Below, piece by piece: positions 22,947 through 34,382 of a DNA stretch of 64,000 bases. The translations under genes were made by a program, and so were the position numbers. The first letter of the stretch is position 1. Each line of letters opens with the position of its first letter. The stretch comes from Colletotrichum lupini (Eukaryota; Ascomycota; Sordariomycetes; Glomerellales; Glomerellaceae): NCBI RefSeq assembly GCF_023278565.1, contig NC_064682.1, forward strand, positions 992,001 through 1,056,000. The letters are read 5' to 3'. The notes under the pieces were generated by a model. The model made no database searches and was not told the DNA's origin. It saw only the letters and a program-made list of their open reading frames with translations.

Positions 22947-23561
22947 ATGAAGACCGCTGCCATCACCACCATCCTCTTCGCCGCCCTCGCGGCCGCTAGC
23001 CCCGTTGAGATCCGCCAGACCTCAGGCTGCAAGGCCTTCACCGTCCTCTTCGCCCGCGGCACCACCGAGATAGGCACTCTCGGAACCGTTGTCGGCCCCG
23101 GTCTCCAAAAGGCCGTTGCGTCCAACGTCCCCGACTCCGTCTTCGAGGGCACAACGTATGCAGCTGACATGGCCGGCATTATGTCCGAGGCAACTGGCTC
23201 CGGCCCGGGTAGTGTCGCCATGGCCAACCAGGCCAACTCGTGGCTAAGCAAGTGCCCCCAGACCAAGATCGTCCTCACTGGCTACAGCCAGGGCGGCATG
23301 GTCGTCCACAACGCCGCTAAGAAGCTCTCAGGCAAGGCCGTCGCTGCGGCCGTCACCTTCGGTGACCCGTTCAAGGGCCAAGCTGTCAATGGTGTTGCTA
23401 CCGCCAAGTTCAGGAGCTTTTGCGCTGCTGGCGACGGCGTCTGCTCCGCTGGTGGCTGCGCCGCCTCCGGGAGCTGCTCGAGCCAAAGCGCCTCTGGCCA
23501 TATTGGATATGGCGCCGATGTCAACACCGCAGGCACCTTCCTCAAGGGTGCTCTCGCTTGA
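22947..23561 (+). CDS. Cutinase (CE5 family serine esterase)
   Basis: A single exon encodes 204 residues. Residues 1-18 are a signal peptide. The catalytic triad of the family is visible: Ser114 in GYSQG, Asp163 in GDGVC and His185 in GHIGYG; the ARGTTE segment at 36-41 forms the oxyanion side. The enzyme should hydrolyse cutin ester bonds or short acyl esters outside the cell. Cys28-Cys103 and Cys159-Cys166 correspond to the two conserved disulfides. An extra pair, Cys171 and Cys177, sits in a Gly/Ala/Ser-rich loop just before the catalytic His and is not in the classical four-cysteine layout. The neighbouring GH131 gene points to a plant-surface degradation theme, although acetylxylan esterase activity within CE5 cannot be excluded. 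Confidence 0.93.
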   Translation: MKTAAITTILFAALAAASPVEIRQTSGCKAFTVLFARGTTEIGTLGTVVGPGLQKAVASNVPDSVFEGTTYAADMAGIMSEATGSGPGSVAMANQANSWLSKCPQTKIVLTGYSQGGMVVHNAAKKLSGKAVAAAVTFGDPFKGQAVNGVATAKFRSFCAAGDGVCSAGGCAASGSCSSQSASGHIGYGADVNTAGTFLKGALA

Positions 23562-23934
23562 GTGCAACATCAGTGAGGCATGTACGTCTTGATAGAAGGA
23601 GTATCTACCTGTAGATGCTTGAAGGGAGCCCTGGATTTGTGGCATGGATATACGATTGGATGTCTGGAACTTTCCTTTCTTCACAGTATGGCTTTAACCT
23701 TCTTGTATTGAATACACCTACCTAGTCAATGACACTGGTTCTTACTTCAAACTCCCAAATTGATACCCCATGAGATCCACCATCGCGAGATAACGTCGAT
23801 CTAGTTGTGTCTATCTGTAGACATACCACCACTCATTACGGTTTACCTTTAGAATACTGACATAATTGATCGCTTCAAAAGACTGCACTGGACTTTGTGT
23901 CCTCCGCCCTTTGACCCTATATGTTGATGGGTAA
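23562..23934. other. Convergent intergenic region
   Basis: 373 bases holding the 3' ends of the cutinase and the MFS transporter. No gene was seen. Confidence 0.55.
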
Positions 23935-25594
23935 TTAAGCCTCATCACTGTCACTTTCGTGGGTACTGAACTTCACACGAGACTCTCTCCATCTCTGAAG
24001 TAACGGCAGACCAACACCAGTCCAGACAGTCAACGCCACCACAAATGCAAGCGCGCTCTTCCACCCATGTGTCTTGGCAAATGCAGGGGCCTGTCCGCTC
24101 GGCATCTGCAGTTGCTGGAAGGGAATCACAACAGCCTGGCCGACGGAGACCATGAAGCCAAGCACAAAGGCGCGCTTCTGCTGATCGCCACCGCAGGCCT
24201 CATTCGCCCATCCCGCCAGCAAAGGCGTGTAGCAACCATAGCACCCTGCAAGGATGAAGACGGCCATGCGTAGCATATGTGGCACGCTCCATGCCGCGAG
24301 GACGGCGTAGACGAACGTCAGAAGACACCCGACGGCGAAACAGACGGGTCCGCGCCGGCCAATTTTGTCAGAGACGTAGCCTGTGGAGACCATGAACACG
24401 AAGTTGATGGCACCAACGCAGGTTGGGATGTTGTTGATTTCTGGCACGGTGTACAATTTTGTTGACTTGAGGTACAGAGTGAAGTATTGAATGATGTAGG
24501 AGCCGCAGGTCAGAGTCCAGAAGGAGTAGGCTGCTGTGAAGGCGTAGACTTGCCATGAGCCGAAGACGCGGGCTATAACGGACCAGTTCATCTTGCCGAC
24601 AGGTTTGCGGCCTTCTTCTTCAATCCGCTCGCGAGCACGTTGCTTTTCCCAGTCACTGAGGTAGAAAGCCTTTGTCGTGTGAGGGGTATCGGGGAAGCAA
24701 ATCTAATAATGACGTTAGAAAGATGCGATGTTCTATGGAAGTCAATATAGAAGAGAGGTACTTACGACGCCATAGATCACCACGGGAATGGCAAGAATGA
24801 AATCAAAGACAAAAAGCCATCGCCACGCTGACAGACCACCCTTTCCGCCCATACCCGAATACAAGGCAGACTGAAGATAGCCGGAAAACATCTGCCCCAA
24901 GACACCGCTCATGACGAAAAGGCCAGAGCGGCGGGACAATTCGCTTTTGCGATACCATGATCCGAGGACGTACATGACGCCAGGCCATGCGGCAGACTCA
25001 AACAAGCCGATGAAGAAACGCAGGACATAGAACTGCGTGGCGGTCTGGCACTTGAACAGGAAAAGCACGAAGAGAGACCAAGTGCAGAGGCACCCGGTCA
25101 GCCAGAAGCGCGGTCGGACGACAGTGATGATCAGGTTGGCAAAAGAACCGCCAATGATGGTTCCAATGTTGAAGTACGTGTTCATCCAGGAGAGTTCGTT
25201 GCCGGGACCGAAGTTGAGCTCTTCCGACATGCCGGATACGTAGGCATTGGAGATGTTGTTTTGGTCAAGCTAAAGAAGAGCACTGGAGTCAGCACTCCGG
25301 CTGAACGCGATGCTTGGGGGTAGGTGCATTTACCTGTTTGATGAAGAACATGAGACACGAGAATGAAAGTAGAAACCAATCCAACTTGAAAATCAACTTC
25401 TTCTCCTCCGGCGATGTGCCGGGCTCGTGCCAGTGGAACCATCCCGCGAATTCAGGTTGCTGTGGGGGCTCCGGCTTGGTATCGGTCTCGGCCGCGACGG
25501 ACGTGGTCGAAATGCCGTCCTTAATTTGGCTCCGGTTGGTTGGGTCGACTGTCTTAATGGCATTGGCCGCGTTGGTATCAAGATGCGGCGCCAT
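23935..25594 (-). CDS. MFS transporter, allantoate/pantothenate (ACS) type
   Basis: Three exons, 25594-25334, 25269-24766 and 24702-23935, with introns of 64 and 63 bases; all phase 0, giving 510 residues. The N-terminal ~70 residues are cytosolic and polar. The LDQNNISNAYVSGM block after the first helix, the LSAWRWLFVFDFILAIPV helix and the FPDTPHTTKAFYLS loop are characteristic of the anion:cation symporter family (Dal5, Fen2, Liz1, Tna1). The motif-A-like GYVSDKIGRR is at about 363-372. It should import a carboxylate or vitamin-like anion with protons across the plasma membrane. It is transcribed divergently from the alpha/beta hydrolase at 26292 across a 697-base gap, so uptake followed by hydrolysis of one compound class is a reasonable guess. 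Confidence 0.92.
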
Positions 25595-26291
25595 CCTGGT
25601 TCGAGCTGCAGCTATCACTAAATTTGATCTCGTCGCACGATCACAAGAAAACTCCAAACGTGCCCACGGTCGGTGATCTAGGCCAAGCAGATGGAGCGTC
25701 TCTGGCAAAAGTGAAGATTGAACCTGGGCAGGAGATTCTTTATCATAGCATATCCCTCCCTCGATACACTAGAGAAGCGGTCGATGGTCCGAAAAAAGAG
25801 ACTTGATAACGATTTTTACTGGGTCGAGCACGACATCGGCAGTCGTTTCTTCAAGCTGACTTGACCGAGACTGTCCTGTCACCGACTCACCATTGACGGC
25901 GAACAAAGCGCCATCGAGAACAAAATCTTTTTCCCTTCCGATGTGGTATCGGGGAGGGGCCTTGTGTCTTTACCCCTTTTGGAAGTTTCTGTCGGGCTAG
26001 TTCCGGTGCTTAGTGACTCCTTACTCGCACGCCAAGCAAAGGCCGCTCTCGCTTCGGCTCGCTGGATCTCTCCCCGCTTCTTCGGCTTCTTATGCAACAC
26101 GCCCTTTGGATAACGGAACGGCGCCTTACCAGAAGTCCTCAACGCTGTGTTGATCTAACGTGATAGTAGCTATCAAACACATACTAGTCAAAGTTCATGT
26201 TGCTACCTTGTCCGTGAACTTTGAGGATCTCTGATGACTCCTTAAATTACCAGCGCTATTTTGAAACTACTGACTCGGTGCTCAGGACAAG
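25595..26291. other. Shared divergent promoter region (transporter / hydrolase)
   Basis: 697 bases between two start codons on opposite strands. No open frame here looks real. No specific binding site was identified. Confidence 0.5.
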
Positions 26292-27378
26292 ATGGTTGAC
26301 TTTGTGAACATCAATGGCGCCCGCCTGGCATATCGCATAGCCGGGCCTAACAATGCACCGCTCATGATCACGCTGCATGGCGGTCGCGGAATGGGTACAC
26401 TGATTGAAAGTCCAGCGTGACAAGACAAGCTTGCTGACCAGAATTGACATTATATAGGTGATCATAAATCCGACTTCAAAGTCTATGGCCAGTTAAGCGA
26501 TAAGATTCGAGTTCTGTCCTTCGATTACCGTGGCCATGGCCAAAGTTCGTTGACTAAGCCTTACACCTTTGGGCAAATCGTCGATGACATCGAAGCGGTA
26601 AGACAGCATTTCATTGGAGATGATCAGGCCATCATCTGCGGCGGTAGTTTCGGCGGTTTCCTCGCACAGCACTATGCCATCAAGTACGCCCCGAAAGTAT
26701 CGCATCTGATTCTCAGAGGGACTGCACCATCTCATCACCGTAAGTTGCGCAACCTGCACTGGCTTTATGAGGGCTGAGCGTTGACAACTTCACCACCAGA
26801 CGAGGCCGGCGCCGTCAAAACTCTGGAGGCGAGGATCCACAAAGTTCCTAGCTTCTCTGTCGACATGTTGAAGAACAAAGTCTTTGGTGCATATGAGAGC
26901 GACCGCGAGTTTCAGTTGATTTACTTCGCCATGATGCCGCTGTACAGGGAAACTTTCGACCCCGATGCAGCGTTGAAGAGCAACCTCGATGGTGTTTACG
27001 TCGCCGAGTCTCACAGTAAGTAAACTTCAACCGAGTCGATTTGTGAAATATCCAGACTAATTGACATTCAACTCAGATGATCTATACTCCGAGAAAGAGA
27101 AATACTTTGATTACACTGAACAACTCTCTGAAATTACAGCGAAGACTCTGGTAGTCGTGGGCGACAAGGATTGGATATGTCCTCCTGGTAGGAACTTTAC
27201 CAAAATTGTAGAGTAACTTGGTCCACGCTAACCATGAAACGTTGCAGAAAACTCCAAGTTGATTGCTGAAAGAATCCCCGGGGCTAGACTTTTGTTGGTT
27301 GAGGGCGCTAATCATGGTGTTCATGCCGAAAAGCCAGAAGTGGTCCTGGGAGAGATTCGCAAGCACTTGGACATCTAG
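26292..27378 (+). CDS. Alpha/beta hydrolase (five exons)
   Basis: Exons 26292-26394, 26458-26739, 26800-27015, 27077-27187 and 27248-27378 are separated by four introns of 60-63 bases. Every junction closes in phase and the product has 280 residues, the usual size for a single-domain enzyme. HGGRG (29-33) supplies the oxyanion hole; the nucleophile elbow GGSFGG places Ser98; GDKD (229-232) provides the acid; GANHG holds the catalytic His260. The overall type resembles proline-iminopeptidase-like and small esterase or lactonase hydrolases. There is no signal peptide, so it probably acts in the cytosol. Substrate is unknown; the divergent ACS transporter is the best contextual clue. This gene is easy to miss because no exon exceeds 282 bases. 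Confidence 0.88.
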
Positions 27379-27610
27379 TCTCAACATTCTTGTCAAGCTG
27401 CTTTGACTGCCTATCGGCATGGCGCTTCGGTTTTCCGATGAGTTTTATACTTACGAATACCATTGGCAATGAAAGCACGCCTTATGACTTGGCGGACCAT
27501 AATGCACTTCATTGGGAACATCCTCCATCTTACAAGGGAAATGGGTTAACGTTACTTGGGTACATGCGACTCATTCTCTATAGACGCTAGTGTTATTCAT
27601 GAATCTTACG
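27379..27610. other. Convergent intergenic region
   Basis: 232 bases between the hydrolase stop and the stop of the rhodopsin-domain gene. Nothing was recognised. Confidence 0.5.
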
Positions 27611-29009
27611 TCAACTTTTCACCGGCCTGGTTATGTTCTCTTTAGTAACGCTATGCCGTACTTCTCTCGTAACCTTGATGATTCGCCGTGTGCTCTCCGC
27701 GTCATCGTCATGGTTGCTGTTGTTGCTGTCATTATCCCCCGCTCCCCCAATCACCGTCACTCCTAGGTCCGTTTCGTATATCGGACCCTGTCGTCCCTTT
27801 CCCTGTCCAAAGGTCACGAGGTTTGTGTCGCCCGAACGGTTATAGGGTTCTTGCGTGCTGTAATCCTTGGCCAATCGTTTGAAGAAAGCTCGTAGCATTG
27901 GTAGCGAGCCAGCAATGATGCCTAGGCCACATTCGACGATTGTCCAGAGAACTATGTTACCTGCATGGTCTACACAGTTGCAGGAATGTCAGTGTGCTGC
28001 TTTGTACGGATTGTAGCGAAACAATCGGGATGCGCGGGTCTTCTTACACAGAACGTCGCTCGCTTTCATGTACGCATTCGTGAAGGGTACTCGGATAATA
28101 CTCGCAATGCCAGCTCTACCAACAAAAGTAGTTAGTCAAAGCCTCATGTACACAATCCCCTGCGTTTAGCAGAGATCTTAGAATATCACTTACAAGAGAC
28201 CCAGTCCCAGAATGAGCCGCACGTAGAACTTAAGTCGGGATCGCATTTGCACATGCCGAAGCAGAAAGAACGGAATTGCCGCAACGCTGAAGTCGGTGAT
28301 GACATTGGCAACGGATGCCCCGTACGAAAGCGCGGTGGCCACGATTGGTGGCCAGCAAGTTCCCGGTATACTCTTGTCCCAGTACCTGTCGAGGGGGTGG
28401 CATTGATTCAAGATGACGATTAGGCCGGAGCCGCTCATCAAGAAGGAGAGGCCTATCAATCCTCGCAGGATCCAGAGATAGACCTTCTGATTTGTGATGC
28501 GCATTAGGGTGATGCAGATGCTGGACTTGATGAAGCACAAGCTGCCAGCGTAGAAGGCTTGCCAGATCAAGAGTGTCTAGTTTTCGTTGACCGCATAGAT
28601 TTAGCAACAATAGGCCTACTAATTTGTATGTAGTAGGTCTGTCCAATGCCATCACAACGTACCTTGTAGCCCTCTATGCTCGTCGCTCGATTCATGGTCT
28701 CATCTTTGCTCGCTATGCCAGTAAAAGACCCGTAGATCGCAACAGCGGACTGGCCCAAGTTGACAGACTAAACGAACGGTCTTGCAGTTAGCTTCTTTTT
28801 AGCCGACCGGAAAATAGTCGACCTACGAATCCTGTCAACATAGCCCAGTCGTCAGAACCGATTTTGTTCGTCTTGAATCGAATGAACACGCGCATGGCCA
28901 TGACGATAGTTGTCAGAATCGCCAACGTGACGGTAGTGACTAGGAGCCCCAATGCGAGCCCCTGAGGCTCGACGGCCTGCCACGTATCGTCTCCGGCCAC
29001 ATTGGACAT
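27611..29009 (-). CDS. Fungal rhodopsin-domain integral membrane protein (PTH11-related type)
   Basis: Five exons: 29009-28827, 28767-28663, 28576-28194, 28115-28048 and 27969-27611. The introns are 59, 86, 78 and 78 bases and all phases close to give 365 residues. The layout is the SAT4/fungal rhodopsin domain (PF20684-like): a first helix near residues 15-40 ending in RVFIRFKTNKIGSDDW, further helices including WQAFYAGSLCFIKSSICITLMRI, the NQCHPLDRYWD loop, and the ending IVECGLGIIAGSLPMLR. A polar C-terminal tail of about 100 residues follows. Such proteins are seven-helix membrane proteins; a few are implicated in surface sensing in plant pathogens, but most have no known ligand. It lacks the CFEM cysteine module found in some family members. 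It is transcribed divergently from the SDR gene. Confidence 0.88.
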
Positions 29010-30222
29010 GACGATTCCTCTCCGCCGATTTCGTAGTAGCTGAGTCGGAGACGAAGAAATAGTCTTGGGACGAGTCTCGAAGAGGAATCGATTTCGGGTT
29101 CTACATTCTGCGAAGATGCTACTAGTAGTGAAGAGGGTTTCGGAGAAAATGTACAGACAGCAAACCTTGCCACCGAAGCGGAGGTGATGACCGTGGTCCC
29201 TCATGGGAGGACCAAAGTTCTCTATTGCACCTAGGTCCCTGACATCCCTGGCATGGACTCGAAGGAGCGTCTTTGCATGTGCGTTGGCCTGATTCGGCTG
29301 CGAACCGCGTCAGGTACGAATACGTCAAGCTCGGGTTCAATCAAAAAAGTCTGTTGGAGAATTAAACGGATTGGAACACCCCGGCAAATGCACCAGTGTG
29401 GGATGTTGGTTGTGTGATAGGATGCGGTACTTGACAGGGGCCCTGGACATATGGTATGGGGACGGTAGACGTCAAAGCGAAAGGTTGCATATGGAAGCCC
29501 AGCACCAACAGTATCTTGGCAAGTCGGCAGCAGGGAGCGAGGGGGACTACTCCACCCGTACGGAGTATAAAGTACATTTCTTCGTCCTTCCATATACTAT
29601 GTAATGCATTCTGACTTTCCAGTCAAGGTGTTAAAGGTGTATTGTCTTGTTGAATCATTATCCGTCAAAGTTCATGGATCACGGACTTTGTCTAATTTTC
29701 CTGATTGCGATTGTTTCTGACCTTAAACTATCCCCTATACATGGATAATTTATGCGAGTGGAAGTGCCTGGGCATTGGACGCCCAACAGGATGGATACGC
29801 GGCCAGCGGATGGTCTGACCCAGTACCCGCCCGCATCACCCCCGTTGACAGCTGAGCCGGGGATATATGCAGGAACGCGGGGTTCAAGCAAGTTGTCGTC
29901 TTGAAGATAACTAGAGTCGGGGTCCTGGTCGTTGACCGCCCATCCTTCTGAAAAGTCCGTCCGTCTTGACCTTCCTGAGCATATCTGAAAAAGGGCCCCT
30001 GAGCGAAGATCCTCATCCTATAAGACCATTCAGCAATGGTTTTGATGTCACCTAGCAAGTCATGTAATTGAACCCCCTTTTTCTTCCTTTTTCCCTGATC
30101 TTTGAAACCGACTTTTGTGCCAAAGAGCATATCATTGTCAAAGTCTGATTTATCAACAGCGCAAGCGAGTCAGAAACACACCTAGAATCTATACCATCAA
30201 GCTTGCACTTTGACCACTTATC
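29010..30222. other. Divergent upstream region (membrane protein / SDR)
   Basis: 1.2 kb between two divergent start codons. Several minus-strand open frames of 70-126 codons occur but lack family features. Nothing else was recognised. Confidence 0.45.
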
Positions 30223-31333
30223 ATGGCCATCGAATACGAGGTCAAGGGAAAGGTAGCCCTGGTTACAGGAGCTGGATCTGGTAAGTAGTCTCCATCTCTA
30301 CCAGACCTTCAATGACGATACCCTTGGGTATTGATCGAAGATAACTCGATCGCCGGCTTGCATGATATTCATGATTCTTCTAGGCATCGGTCTAGCCATC
30401 ACTCAGCGCCTTCTCAACGAAGGCTGCTCGGTAATGATTGCAGACCTCGCCCTCCGCCCAGAAGCCGAGACCACAATCGCAAACTTCCCCCATCCGTCTC
30501 CATCCGCAGACAAGCCCACAGCCGCCTTCCACAAGACAGACACGACAAACTGGGCCCAACTCAAATCTCTCTGGGCGGCAACCCTCGAAAAGTTTGGCCG
30601 GGTCGACATCGTCGTTAATAACGCCGGTATCTTTGAGCCGCCCTGGTCGTCCTTCTGGAACCCGCCCGGCGTCTCGCCTGAATCAAAGGATGATGCGGAC
30701 GCTGAGGTGGGATCGTATCACATCTTCAATGTGAACACCATCGGCCCCATCCGGCTGGCGCAAATCGCTATCGACTACTGGCTACAGAACCGCGAGGTCA
30801 AGGGGAATCTGCTTTGGGTGTCGAGTATGGGCGGCTACATCCACTCCATCCAGACGCCGTTTTACTTTGCTAGCAAGGCGGCTGTTCTCAGTGTCGTCAA
30901 GTCGCTTCAGGGGTTGAAGAAGTTGGTGGGGATCAGGAACTCTGTTATCTGTCCTGGACCTACGAGGGTACGTGAATCTTGGAAGTCCACACGCCTGTCC
31001 ACATAACCACAAAGACTGACATAAGCGCAGACGCCCCTCTTTGACCAAGAATTCTGCCGCGACCGCTTGCCAGCTGAAGATCTCGCCCTATCGTCTGAGA
31101 ACCTTGCCAACGCAATGTTCTCGCTGTTGACGGAGGAGCAGTATGGCAACGGCAACGTGCTCGAAATCATGATGGTTGGCAGCAAAGAGGAGCCCAAGAT
31201 CCATACTAAGGAGGTGCAACTGGAAGCTCTGTACCCCACGGCTAGCCCCATGGGTGCGGGCACCAAGGCCATGGAGGCAGAGCTAAACTTTATGGGGATG
31301 ATCGCTGAGAAGGGGATGCGGTCTAGTTGCTAA
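30223..31333 (+). CDS. Short-chain dehydrogenase/reductase
   Basis: Three exons, 30223-30280, 30384-30967 and 31031-31333, with introns of 103 and 63 bases, giving 314 residues. The first intron falls inside the glycine-rich loop; splicing creates the cofactor motif TGAGSGIG at 15-22. NNAG follows at 98-101, the catalytic serine at 166-167 (WVSS) and YxxxK as Tyr180/Lys184. These are all hallmarks of classical NAD(P)-dependent SDRs. The general type resembles 15-hydroxyprostaglandin-dehydrogenase-like SDRs, which oxidise secondary alcohols. There is no signal peptide. Substrate cannot be told; neighbours suggest a role in small-molecule conversion. Confidence 0.9.
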
Positions 31334-31859
31334 GTAGGTCACAGGCGCTAGTGTAGATAGGTTAACAATGTCAAGGCTATCCGTACATTTTCGAAGTGAT
31401 TTTGAGGAATTACAGGCTGTTTTCCACGCCCTCAATTCTTAGGTTGGATCAAGAATGACTGTAACGGCATTTTGATACTCCGTAGGAGATTTACTCCCTG
31501 GCCCCCTCGCTAAGAGCGTTCATGGGTTTTTCCCTACTACCAACCAGCGCTTACAAGCTCCGGGGACTCGACCGGCTGCTCCGTTCTATGTACTGCCCGC
31601 GCAAGGCTCCCCTTGCCTAGTGGTGGATACTCCACGGTTCAGGATGCGGAACAAGAAGCCGTTCTTATCATGAGGAGTGACCCAAAGAAGCCCAGGCAAC
31701 ATCCAATTTGGAAGCCATAGGACCATGCTAGAATAGCCGAACGTGACTTCGGGATCAAAGATGGCAATGAAATCGAACTTTATTCGTCGCTCTAACACAT
31801 TAAGGTATCTGGGTACTAATAAAAGTAACACAAGCAGCCGGCTACAAGACAGGATCGTA
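31334..31859. other. Convergent intergenic region
   Basis: 526 bases between the SDR and the Zn2Cys6 regulator, tail to tail. No gene was seen. Confidence 0.5.
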
Positions 31860-34382
31860 TCAGAGAAATCCCAATTCCAATGACCCCCAGCCATAGTCCA
31901 TGGCTGATTCATCATTCCCTACCGCCGCTGAATGGCGCGTAGGCCCCGTGGGCGAAAACGCAGTCTGGCCCCTAAACCCCGCCGGCGCTGAAGCCTGCCC
32001 GCCACAATCGTCCGGGAACTCGTGAAAGGCATAACACGTCGACCGGCCGAGGACCTCCTGCATCAACGCGACGAGCCGCGTGATGAGTGGCCGCACCATT
32101 GCCTGGTACGATTCTCTAGACGAGAACTGGCCGCTGCCGCTGCCGCCGCCGTAAACATTGTCGTTCCCGGGAAAGTGTAGAGTCGTGTAGCCGTTATTGG
32201 GCACCCCTGAGATGAGACCCATGAACTGCCGAAATACCTGGGCGGCTTGGCGCGCCTGGTTCCAGCCCTCGGGGAAGGCCTCGAGGATGCTGACGATGAC
32301 GGCGACCTCGTCGCGGGCGGAGAAGGATGTGCATTCTGCGGCGCAGGCGATGAAGCTGTGGATCAAGACCAGACCGACGGGGAAGAGGCGGCACAGGGTG
32401 ACCCGGTTCAAGGGGAGCTGGCGCTGCTGGAGGAGAACCGAGGTTGACTGGAGATGTTTCTGGGCGAAGCGCAGCAGCTCGACGGCGGAGACGATGGTGC
32501 CGCACGAGTTGAAGTGGCAGGGGTAGTGGAGGAGGAGGAGAAGGTGGTAGTACCGCGCGCTGAGCCAGGTGACTGAGTTGTGGATGGGGACGTTGTCTGG
32601 TTCCAGTGGGGAGACGAGGCACCCGTTGCTGTACCAGTTCTCAATCTCGGAGCGGATGTTCTGCACTATGGCGCGCCTGTCTGCTTGCGAGAGTGCGGCG
32701 ACCTCGTGTTGTTTGCGAGTGTGGATCTGCTTGAGGATGCGGTCTTCAAGCTGCCTGAGCTGGATGACGTGGCGATTTGTTTGAAGGATGGAAGCGAAGT
32801 GTTGACGGTCTGGGGAAGCAAACTCTTCGATTGTAAGGCCTGGCAGCGGGACGTCGACGTTCTCGTCGATGAGGGCTACGGGGAGACCTAGAGAGATGGC
32901 CATCATCCGGTCCAAGACGTAGATACTCCAGAATAAGCGATGGCGTAGCTCAATGTCCATGGCGGAGAGATTCTTGTCTTCGGAGGATCTCCTACTCAAT
33001 CCGAGGAGCATGGCTTGGCGGGAAACGATGCCTGCTATAGACCACGTTGAGATGCCCTTTGGGTCGAAGAGTGAATACAGTGCCACCAAGACGAGGATCT
33101 GGATCGACTCGAGGTCTTCTCTCACGAGACACTCCTGAATGATGTCGGCGTAGGCTACGTCGAACTTGGAGGCCGTGTCGTTGGGTATTTGGCCGGCGCG
33201 CTGCAAGGTTGTGCATCCAATCGCCATGATAAGATAGAGCAGCGTAGAGTCGGCATCTCTACGTCGCTTAGAAGATTCGCCTAGTGACTCGAGGTCTCGC
33301 AAAACCTTAGTCCTATTGACGAATGGGTAAGCCCGGTTGACGTTCCGGAAGTAGGCGTCAACGAATCTCCTCGCAATAGCGTCGCGAGGCAGGCTCGAGG
33401 ATGTGAAGCCTTCTCCATCGCGAAGGCTCTCGATGCCAAGGATCCTTCCGGGCTCTGGCGCTGGCTGGAGCAGAGCTCGCATGTGATCATGGCCCCTCGA
33501 CGACGATGATTCCGTGTCTACGTTAACCGCAAGACTTCTTTGATCAAAGAGGATCGGGCCCGATGTGCCAAGTGGTTGCTGATGTACGGCAAATGTGTCC
33601 CGCGGTTCCGCGCGGTTACTCTCTGCACTGATAATAGACCCGGGCGTAGCTCCATTCGCCGCTGGCGTGGCCGGAAGAGTGTCCATCGCCTGACCCACGG
33701 CCGTGATCGTAGTAGCCGCTGGCGAGGATCCCAACACGGAGGCAATATCTGTGCCCGTGTCAAGACTCTCTACGCCAGGGGCGCCGGCGACGGGCAAGTT
33801 CTCATTGATGAAGCGCGAGAGCCATTCTATCCGAGCGCGCAGATGGTGCGTCTGGGCAGCTGTAGAGGCGGCGGGAGTGGAGAAAGAACACTTGTGTCCC
33901 GCGTTGGCACATAGGGTGCAGATGGGAAACGTGCGACTGCACTTCTTCTTGAAGCTGCGGCAGCGATCACAGGCGGGGATATCACGGGCGACCTTTGGCG
34001 ATGATGCCGAGATGGATGATGGCACCGCTCCTGCTGCTGCTACTACTGCCGATGCCGATGCTGCTCCGGAGGTGGAGATGTTGGCAGCAGCCGCACCTGT
34101 GGTAGGACTTTGACCTGTCAGCGCCGGTGAGATTGGACCTGACGGCGGCGCTGGGGCCGAGCCCGAGACTGACGCCGCGACGGCTGCTGCTGCTACCGCT
34201 GACGATGAGACATCGGGGACGGCATCCGGAGGGCCCGGGTGGACTGCTGAGGACGGTGTCTGGGGCGGCAGTGGAGGCCGTATGGCGGGAGGAGAAGCCG
34301 AGCGGCGCAGGGCTGGCGAGGATGGGGAAGTCTGTCGGACGCGAAAGCGATGAATATTTGATCTGATGTGTTCGGGCGACAT
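31860..34382 (-). CDS. Zn2Cys6 transcription factor (840 aa)
   Basis: An intronless frame. The first ATG in frame is at 34382; a longer upstream frame exists but contains no ATG. The ~135-residue N-terminus is low-complexity Pro/Ala/Ser. The zinc binuclear cluster lies at residues 138-165 with spacing C-x2-C-x6-C-x6-C-x2-C-x6-C, followed by a short helical linker (QTHHLRARIEWLSRF) of the kind used for dimerisation. The region from about residue 340 (RRFVDAYFRNVNRAYPFVN onwards) through LIMAIGCTTL and SIYVLDRMMAISLGLP is a Fungal_trans regulatory domain. It should act in the nucleus as a DNA-binding regulator. It is divergent from the FMO gene across 1.5 kb, making that gene and its neighbours plausible targets (inference). 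Confidence 0.93.
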   Translation of the reverse strand: MSPEHIRSNIHRFRVRQTSPSSPALRRSASPPAIRPPLPPQTPSSAVHPGPPDAVPDVSSSAVAAAAVAASVSGSAPAPPSGPISPALTGQSPTTGAAAANISTSGAASASAVVAAAGAVPSSISASSPKVARDIPACDRCRSFKKKCSRTFPICTLCANAGHKCSFSTPAASTAAQTHHLRARIEWLSRFINENLPVAGAPGVESLDTGTDIASVLGSSPAATTITAVGQAMDTLPATPAANGATPGSIISAESNRAEPRDTFAVHQQPLGTSGPILFDQRSLAVNVDTESSSSRGHDHMRALLQPAPEPGRILGIESLRDGEGFTSSSLPRDAIARRFVDAYFRNVNRAYPFVNRTKVLRDLESLGESSKRRRDADSTLLYLIMAIGCTTLQRAGQIPNDTASKFDVAYADIIQECLVREDLESIQILVLVALYSLFDPKGISTWSIAGIVSRQAMLLGLSRRSSEDKNLSAMDIELRHRLFWSIYVLDRMMAISLGLPVALIDENVDVPLPGLTIEEFASPDRQHFASILQTNRHVIQLRQLEDRILKQIHTRKQHEVAALSQADRRAIVQNIRSEIENWYSNGCLVSPLEPDNVPIHNSVTWLSARYYHLLLLLHYPCHFNSCGTIVSAVELLRFAQKHLQSTSVLLQQRQLPLNRVTLCRLFPVGLVLIHSFIACAAECTSFSARDEVAVIVSILEAFPEGWNQARQAAQVFRQFMGLISGVPNNGYTTLHFPGNDNVYGGGSGSGQFSSRESYQAMVRPLITRLVALMQEVLGRSTCYAFHEFPDDCGGQASAPAGFRGQTAFSPTGPTRHSAAVGNDESAMDYGWGSLELGFL

